Shown here in pieces: positions 58,851 to 64,000 of a DNA stretch of 64,000 nt; within the stretch, counting starts at the first letter, position 1; the number at the start of each line of letters is the position of its first letter. The translations under genes and the position numbers were made by a program. The notes below the pieces were generated by a model. It made no database searches and was not told the DNA's origin. It saw only the letters and a list, made by a program, of their open reading frames with translations. The stretch covers positions 124,001-188,000 of the forward strand of contig NZ_JADYVE010000009.1 of assembly GCF_020193655.1 (NCBI RefSeq), in the 5' to 3' direction. Origin of the DNA: Ensifer sp. IC3342. GTDB lineage: Bacteria > Pseudomonadota > Alphaproteobacteria > Rhizobiales > Rhizobiaceae.

Positions 58851-59564
58851 ATGAGAATTCGGGGAAAATGGACACTTATACTGGTCGCGCCCCTCACACT
58901 GACGGGGTGCGTAAACAGCGCTGACTTGTATTCGAACGAAACTAGCGTGTGGAAAGCCACCTTGTTGAGCGCCGATAACAAGCCGCATTCGACGCCTGAG
59001 GAGATCAAGAAAGCGGCATGGCCGACCGACAACGATCCCTATGTAAACGGGATCAATTACGCTCGGAACCTGGCCGACCTTTACATGGAGCAAGCCAGTA
59101 AGGCGTCGACGGCAAAAGATTTTGCCGCAGCAGGCTTGCTGGGATCGGCGGGCGTTGCCGCAGGTGGCCTTCTCTACGGTTCGCACCTTGACCTCATAAA
59201 GGGCGCGGGTCTTGCCGCCGGCGCAATTACCTCAACGACTTCCTACACGAAACAGGATGTTGCCGAGGATGCCCTTCTCCGCGGCGCAGAGGCCTTGATT
59301 TGCGTGGCCGGAGTAGCCCAAAAAGAAACCACAGCCTTTCAAAACAACACCGAAGCCGCCGGGGTCGTCAGCGATGCTACGCTTCGTATCCGACTGAACG
59401 TGCGAAAGAAGCTGATCCGACAGGTCCCCGAGTACAGCGCACTGGTAGATCGCTTGAAGATTGCGGCGGCACTTCCGCCGCCAACCGGGGACGCTCGAAC
59501 AGTCGCCAACGTCGATGTGCTTAGGGCTCAAACGGCAGAATGTATAATCAGGGCCGGGGCGTAA
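58851..59564 (+). CDS. Hypothetical lipoprotein, 237 aa
   Basis: The ATG at 58851 gives a lipoprotein signal: MRIRGKWTLILVAPLTLTGC with the lipobox LTGC (lipidated Cys at residue 20). The upstream in-frame opening to 58707 lacks this and is unlikely. A Gly/Ala-rich hydrophobic segment follows (AAAGLLGSAGVAAGGLLYGS, then GAGLAAGAITSTTSYTKQ), then a helical region (LRIRLNVRKKLIRQVPEYSA) and two more cysteines. Probably anchored in the outer or inner membrane. No family recognised. A decayed cell-wall amidase follows on the same strand. Confidence 0.7.
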   Translation: MRIRGKWTLILVAPLTLTGCVNSADLYSNETSVWKATLLSADNKPHSTPEEIKKAAWPTDNDPYVNGINYARNLADLYMEQASKASTAKDFAAAGLLGSAGVAAGGLLYGSHLDLIKGAGLAAGAITSTTSYTKQDVAEDALLRGAEALICVAGVAQKETTAFQNNTEAAGVVSDATLRIRLNVRKKLIRQVPEYSALVDRLKIAAALPPPTGDARTVANVDVLRAQTAECIIRAGA

Positions 59565-59659
59565 CGACTCCGCCGGCTGTTCGGAGTTGCGCACGTCGTA
59601 TTAGAACGCGGATCGCACTGAGTTCAACTGCGTTTGGCAATACGGCTCGAGCGATCCAG

Positions 59660-60303
59660 GACGAATATGTGGTTGTCGCTTCAGATACTGCGAGCCCCAT
59701 CGCATGTCGCGTTCCGCGCGGGGTTAAACATGCCAATCTCCACGAAACAACCCGAAGATTGGGACGGCTGTTTGGGCTCTTGTTTGAAGGCGCTGGCACA
59801 CGCGGGGTACGCTATCCCCTGGAACAGGAGATTTGCTTCGAAGATCAAGACCGCCTGCACGGCGCTTGGCGTTCCCGCCAAGGTGTTCCATCGCAACGGC
59901 ATCGGAATCAGCGGTGCGTACCAGCAGGTTGCTGCCTGGAGGGCATCTTTTGTTGTCGAGCTGCATTTCAACGCCTTCAACGGATCGGCGCGCGGCACCT
60001 AAACCTCTATGACAAGGACAGGCATCCGGGATCGACCGCTTGGGCCAAGCGCCTGCAGGCCCCATCCTGGCCACGTTGGGGACGCAGGACAGGGGCCTCA
60101 ACCGCGGCTACGACAGCGCCTCGGCATTGGATATTCCTTCGGCCCTGATCGAACCGTTCTTCGGCGACAACCCGGCCGACGCCCAAAAGGTCCATACCAA
60201 AAAGGACGCCTTGGCGGAAGCGATCGCCCGAGCGCCGCGACTCAGCTCGGCGTCGTCTGAAATGCGAACCACGGCCACCGACAGTCCGCGAGGCGGTTGG
60301 TGA
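59660..60303 (+). pseudogene. N-acetylmuramoyl-L-alanine amidase-like gene, frameshifted
   Basis: Pieces in three frames line up as an Amidase_3-type hydrolase. AKVFHRNGIGISGAYQQVAA leads into VVELHFNAFNGSARGT (S/E-x-HFNA metal-site region). After a stop/shift at about 60000 comes NLYDKDRHPGSTAWAKRLQA, then near 60058 another shift gives LATLGTQDRGLNRGYDSASA followed by IPSALIEPFFGDNPADA with the catalytic Glu region. The enzyme class cleaves peptidoglycan side chains, often in phage lysis or cell separation. Two lesions imply inactivity. Confidence 0.6.
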
Positions 60304-60413
60304 TTGCTCGGCCTTGGAGCCAGTCGATCACGCCTCAAGCCACCGGTCCGGCTGTCGCAAACGTTAAGTTTGCCGAACAAAATCACGCGTTTGACGCATG
60401 GGCGAAGACCGAG

Positions 60414-62405
60414 CTAGCCTCCGAGCGGTTCCACACCTGCCGCAGCTACCGTAGCGTCGATCCAGTCGCGAAAACGCGCGGGCTGCACATAGATTCCGCC
60501 GTCCCCGCAGCCCACTGATGCCCCGCGGGTTGCTCTGCTAGTAAGCCCGGCGAGTTTGAAGTTCCCGGCCACCGGGATGTATATTGGGCCTCCGCTGTCG
60601 CCGTTGCAACTGTCCTTCCCTAGCATTTTGCGCCCGGAAACAAACTCATAATTCGGGTGAAAACCAAACATCTCCGGCAGTTGCCCCAAGTCCTCGTCCG
60701 GCATTCGCGCCATGATGGCCGGCAGGTCGACGGTCACCCGGCGCTTCGTGCCCAGACCGAGCGGCCGCACTGGATCATTGTAGCCGAAGCCGACAATATC
60801 AAATGACGACGCGGCGCCTATCTCTTCGGGCTTTGCAAAAACCGCGGGCGGCGTCAGCGCCGGCGCATCCAGGATCAGCACCGTGATGTCGTTTTCGTTG
60901 CGCGGATGCGCGCGATAGTCCGGATGGACGACGGCTTTCCGCACGGCTATGACCCGAGCGTCGGCGCTGAGATAAGGGAGCACCGTGGTGCCGCCCGCCA
61001 TAATGCGGTTGATCGCGCCACCGCAATGCGCGGCAGTCAGGACGACCCGCGGCGCGACGAGCACGCCCGTGCAGGCCCAATCCGGCGTGCCGATGCAAAC
61101 GCAATGCAAGAAGGCGCCCGGCGGTACCAGCCCTCCGCCTACGACACGCTTATTCGCCTCGGCGCTTTCCGGCAGGCGTTCACCGCGGGCCACCTGGCCC
61201 TCTTGGGTGATCGCTCTGGCGAACCTAAGGACGCGGTCTCGCAGAGCCTCCGGCGCGGCAGCAACCAGAGCCTCGATCTGTGTATTGCCTGCGGCGCCTT
61301 CTGCGGTCGTCACGCCGCGCGGCCCGCCGACACCGCGCGGCGTCCGCGCCACCGGCGTCGCAGCAACGCTGTCGGCCAGTCGCACCAAGTCGGTGCTCAG
61401 CGCGGCGATCGCAACCTGGGCATCGAACGGGTTGCGGCCACAGCATGTTACAGATAGCGGCGCCGCAGCGGCGTTGCGCGTTCCGGCTATCCCTCGCGCT
61501 GCCCTCTGCCCCCGCGCCCGGCGCTCGTTCCCCGACCAAGTGATATCGCTCGCCGCTCCAATTATGGGCCATGCGTCCCCCGCGGCGACACTCCTGAGGC
61601 GCACCCAATCCGCCGCCAGTTCGTCGACCTCTTTCAGCATCCCAAAATCAAGGCCGGTCCAGGTTTCAATCGCCGCCATCGTCACTTGATGTAGCTTGAG
61701 ATCGAGCAGCCGCTGTCCATGCATGTCGTTCCATGCTTCGCTCTGCTTGATCGCAAAGGCGACCGCGGAAAGGTCATCGCCGCCCGCCTCGGCATCGCGC
61801 AGCACGATGACCTTCCAGAAGGCTGCAGGCAACCGCGCCGGCGGTGATACCGCCCGCAGGTCCGGCGGCAGGTCGGCCAGGGTCGGATCGCTATCGGTGA
61901 AAACCGGTCCGGTGAACACACATAGCCGGTAGGAAAAGTCCGTCGCTCGTTCGAGCACCCAGTCCTCGATCGCCTTCCACTCGTCCTGATTGAAGTTTTT
62001 GTGCTGGGGACTTGCATTGCTATAAAAATACGTCGCCTTGTTCGCAGCCCGCGCCTCCGCGACGGTCCCCCACAGCACGTCCTCGCGGCGCACCAGATGG
62101 CCCTTGTCGATCTGGTTATGATCGTAGGTTTCTCGGCCCAGCTGATGCTCTCCCACCCGCTCATCCATCATCCAGGTCAAGCCGCCGCCAATCTGCACCT
62201 TGCGCGAGGCATCGATATTGTTGGCAGTCAGCATGGCGGTGCGCCGCCCGCGATCCATTACCAGCGAGTAGTGCGTATAGTCGAATACCTGTCCGTCCCC
62301 CACCGCCCTTGCGCGTGCAGCGTCCCCAAGCGCCGGCATGGGAACGCGGAAGCCGTCCCCAAGAAATCCTGGATCGTAGGGAATGACCAATTCTGGCTGT
62401 GCCAT
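60414..62405 (-). CDS. DNA/RNA non-specific endonuclease fused to trypsin-like serine protease
   Basis: 663 aa with two enzymatic domains. Residues about 40-260: beta-beta-alpha-Me (NUC1/EndoG) nuclease with DKGHLVRREDVLWG (catalytic H103) and the metal-Asn region ASPQHKNFNQDEWKAIED. Residues about 420-660: S1 chymotrypsin fold with VVGGG at 421-425 (the place of trypsin's IVGG neo-N-terminus, preceded by KR), VLTAAHC (H460), NENDITVLIL (D506) and CNGDSGGP (S604). All three triad residues are present. The linker of about 150 residues is Ala/Arg-rich. No signal peptide is visible, so a cytosolic role is possible. It follows a 525-aa unknown gene by 11 bp and is probably co-expressed with it. 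Such nuclease/protease pairings suit abortive-infection or conflict effectors (inference). Confidence 0.88.
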   Translation of the reverse strand: MAQPELVIPYDPGFLGDGFRVPMPALGDAARARAVGDGQVFDYTHYSLVMDRGRRTAMLTANNIDASRKVQIGGGLTWMMDERVGEHQLGRETYDHNQIDKGHLVRREDVLWGTVAEARAANKATYFYSNASPQHKNFNQDEWKAIEDWVLERATDFSYRLCVFTGPVFTDSDPTLADLPPDLRAVSPPARLPAAFWKVIVLRDAEAGGDDLSAVAFAIKQSEAWNDMHGQRLLDLKLHQVTMAAIETWTGLDFGMLKEVDELAADWVRLRSVAAGDAWPIIGAASDITWSGNERRARGQRAARGIAGTRNAAAAPLSVTCCGRNPFDAQVAIAALSTDLVRLADSVAATPVARTPRGVGGPRGVTTAEGAAGNTQIEALVAAAPEALRDRVLRFARAITQEGQVARGERLPESAEANKRVVGGGLVPPGAFLHCVCIGTPDWACTGVLVAPRVVLTAAHCGGAINRIMAGGTTVLPYLSADARVIAVRKAVVHPDYRAHPRNENDITVLILDAPALTPPAVFAKPEEIGAASSFDIVGFGYNDPVRPLGLGTKRRVTVDLPAIMARMPDEDLGQLPEMFGFHPNYEFVSGRKMLGKDSCNGDSGGPIYIPVAGNFKLAGLTSRATRGASVGCGDGGIYVQPARFRDWIDATVAAAGVEPLGG

Positions 62406-62416
62406 GGCTCAATCCT

Positions 62417-63994
62417 TCAGAGTTCGATGTTGTATTTCGATGCCTGGCTTTCGAGTTTGTCGGCAAGACCGCCGACCGCCCTCTCGACCGTGGCCGGGGG
62501 CAGTCCCAGCGTCCTTGCCAACGAGGTCAGGTCGGCGGCGCTCGATTGCGTCTCGCTGCCCTGCACTTTCTTGCTTGCCGCAATGCGTGCGAGACGATCC
62601 TGCCGCTCTTCGTCGTCCGCCACCGGGTGGAGCACTTTTGCCACTGCCGCCTCGGCCGGGGTCACGGACGGCTGGTTTACGCTTTCAAGTTCTTCCTGCG
62701 AAGGACGGCTTGCGTGACGGAACCATTCGCGCAGTTCCTGATGGGCCAGCATGTCGGCAATCATCCGGCACTGCGTCCCGAACTCCTTACCTGTTTTCAC
62801 CGTCCGCGCCGCCACCGAACGGGGCCCCGGATCCACGTGCTCGGTCACCGAAGGCTCAAGCCGTGCAGTCGTCCATGCAATCCACAAACGGGATGACCAG
62901 AGCCGGGCGGCGATGCGTTCGCTGAGCGAATGCGCGGGAATTAGTTCCGGGCGCTCCCTCGCAGCGTCGAGCAGTACGGCCCAGCTTGCCGCAAGGAGCG
63001 GCGGAAATGTGACCGGCGGTTCCTCGTCGAGCGACCAGCCGTGGCGCCTCCGGACGCGCTGCCGCAGCGCTGCGACATCGGGATGCCCGACCTCAGCGCC
63101 GCCGGTCAACTGCGTGAGCCTTTCCAGCAAAAGCTCCTGGAACCGCAGGTCATCGTCCTCGCCGCGATCACAAAGGTGGGCCGCGAGGATACCGAGCATC
63201 GGGTTTAGCCGTTTTTGCTCAGCCAAATCGTCGATCAGTTGCTCGAAGTCCCGTCCGTACAAGGCCCGCCCGCCGCTCAAGGCCGCCAGAGCCGCCTCCT
63301 CGTATCGGATCACCGCCGGGTCGACAATACCCGGTCCGTGCATAGGCCGCATTCGCACCCGCAGCCGCTCAAGGTCGATGCTCATGCCCCCGCACTGAGA
63401 CAATGGCGCCTCCACTTCCAGACGGTACTCGGGACAGATCGTCAGGGGCACTTCGAACTGGCGCCCGTCGGGTTCGCTTAGCTGTAATCGCCAATACCCT
63501 GGCGCGACCGCAAATTGCCAGCTGTGCTTATGGTCTGGCGTCAGGTCGTCGGCAACAGGCGTCTCACTGTCGGCTGCAATCAGTGCTGCAGTGATGTGGG
63601 GCGTGGCGGCCACGGCCGGATCGTGGGCGATCCCGGTCAACGCCACCACGAGCGTGGCGTCGTTGCGCGGCTGCGGCCCGGGTGCGGTCAGCACCACCGC
63701 CGTCGCTCCCCGGCCGTGCGCCGTCGTCGTCTGTCTCACCGTGACGGCGGTATCTTCCGATCGTGCGATGACAGGGTGGTTCTCCCATCCCTCTACACAC
63801 TCAAAGCCGACCTCATATAGGCCCGGCACGACATCGACGGTAATGCTGCCGGTGTTTGCCGTTTTCCCTGTCGGCAACGTCAGCGCAACCGGTTCGAAGC
63901 GCGCGTCCAGTACCCGGATTTCGGTGAAGGCATCGGCCGCCTGTATATTGAGTGTTACGCGCTTCTGGGTCGGAGAGGCTTCAGACGACGACAT
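62417..63994 (-). CDS. Large hypothetical partner protein, 525 aa
   Basis: Not recognised. Residues about 10-100 look like a beta-sandwich (TLNIQAADAFTEIRVLDARF ... GLYEVGFECVEGWENHP), a second beta-rich part runs to about 215, then an all-helical region (about 225-370; RYEEAALAALSGGRALYGRD, LNPMLGILAAHLC). The C-terminus has a short HTH-like segment (LTSLARTLGLPPATVERAV). Two-cysteine pattern around residue 190-200. No signal peptide. The ATG lies 6 bp from the window edge, so an upstream start or gene is unseen. It precedes the nuclease-protease gene by 11 bp. A sensor/adaptor role for that effector is inference. Confidence 0.7.
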   Translation of the reverse strand: MSSSEASPTQKRVTLNIQAADAFTEIRVLDARFEPVALTLPTGKTANTGSITVDVVPGLYEVGFECVEGWENHPVIARSEDTAVTVRQTTTAHGRGATAVVLTAPGPQPRNDATLVVALTGIAHDPAVAATPHITAALIAADSETPVADDLTPDHKHSWQFAVAPGYWRLQLSEPDGRQFEVPLTICPEYRLEVEAPLSQCGGMSIDLERLRVRMRPMHGPGIVDPAVIRYEEAALAALSGGRALYGRDFEQLIDDLAEQKRLNPMLGILAAHLCDRGEDDDLRFQELLLERLTQLTGGAEVGHPDVAALRQRVRRRHGWSLDEEPPVTFPPLLAASWAVLLDAARERPELIPAHSLSERIAARLWSSRLWIAWTTARLEPSVTEHVDPGPRSVAARTVKTGKEFGTQCRMIADMLAHQELREWFRHASRPSQEELESVNQPSVTPAEAAVAKVLHPVADDEERQDRLARIAASKKVQGSETQSSAADLTSLARTLGLPPATVERAVGGLADKLESQASKYNIEL

Positions 63995-64000
63995 TTATCC

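Overview
The window looks like part of a symbiosis plasmid or symbiosis island of a nodulating member of the Rhizobiaceae (Sinorhizobium/Ensifer or Rhizobium). The reasons are: a near-complete homologue of the NGR234 type III effector NopT; a prolyl-oligopeptidase like NGR234 y4nA behind sigma-54 promoter elements; a fixNO cluster with a perfect FixK/FNR box; candidate tts boxes; BioR-type control of biotin genes; many decayed insertion sequences; and GC-rich catabolic operons with tandem ABC and TRAP transporters. The species assignment is inference.

Layout. 1-4.85 kb: biotin operon bioBFDA (bioA runs off the left edge) and its GntR regulator bioR, each with a TTATCTATAA-type operator. 5.2-5.8 kb: Phd/Doc-like toxin-antitoxin pair. 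7.1-10.35 kb: fixNO (cbb3 oxidase) with a wrecked fixQ and no fixP, divergent from a hemerythrin-like gene across a shared FixK box. 10.4-26.4 kb: a mosaic of symbiosis and conflict genes and debris. It holds NopD-like (Ulp1/C48) effector pieces at three places, intact nopT, intact y4nA, a decayed copy of a dctM-ABC ATPase junction, a low-GC HAD plus phosphoribosyltransferase pair, a TOTE-type primase remnant, a small secreted cysteine-rich peptide, and resolvase and IS110 remnants. 27.36-27.75 kb: a minus-strand array of four small hairpins, each showing a CCUCCUCCC-type loop and the last forming a terminator, behind a 61-codon ORF. This resembles the alphaproteobacterial cuckoo/CcsR small-RNA family. 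27.8-29.0 kb: an IS1595 element.

29.3-39.3 kb: one long minus-strand operon (SDR, two-subunit transketolase, TRAP DctPQM, sugar ABC transporter, amidohydrolase) with a divergent LysR regulator, probably for uptake and breakdown of a plant-derived sugar acid, polyol or lactone. 40.5-47.5 kb: tautomerase, FadR-type regulator, DapA-family enzyme and a BMP-type ABC transporter, probably a second catabolic unit with a perfect palindromic operator. 47.7-51 kb: broken Gfo/Idh/MocA dehydrogenase, then an AbiEi antitoxin with a damaged AbiEii toxin and a cluster of TTTCACT repeats at its promoter. 51.26-56.7 kb: nested insertion sequences. An IS21-family element with a clean 6-bp target duplication sits inside an ISL3-family element that abuts a truncated IS5-family transposase. 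57.5-60.3 kb: more IS5 debris, a lipoprotein and a decayed cell-wall amidase. 60.4-64.0 kb: a two-gene unit coding for a DNA/RNA non-specific endonuclease fused to a trypsin-like protease, plus a large partner of unknown function. This is the best candidate in the window for an undescribed conflict or defence system.

Most functional calls rest on motifs read by eye. Coordinates of decayed genes are approximate. No database search was run.
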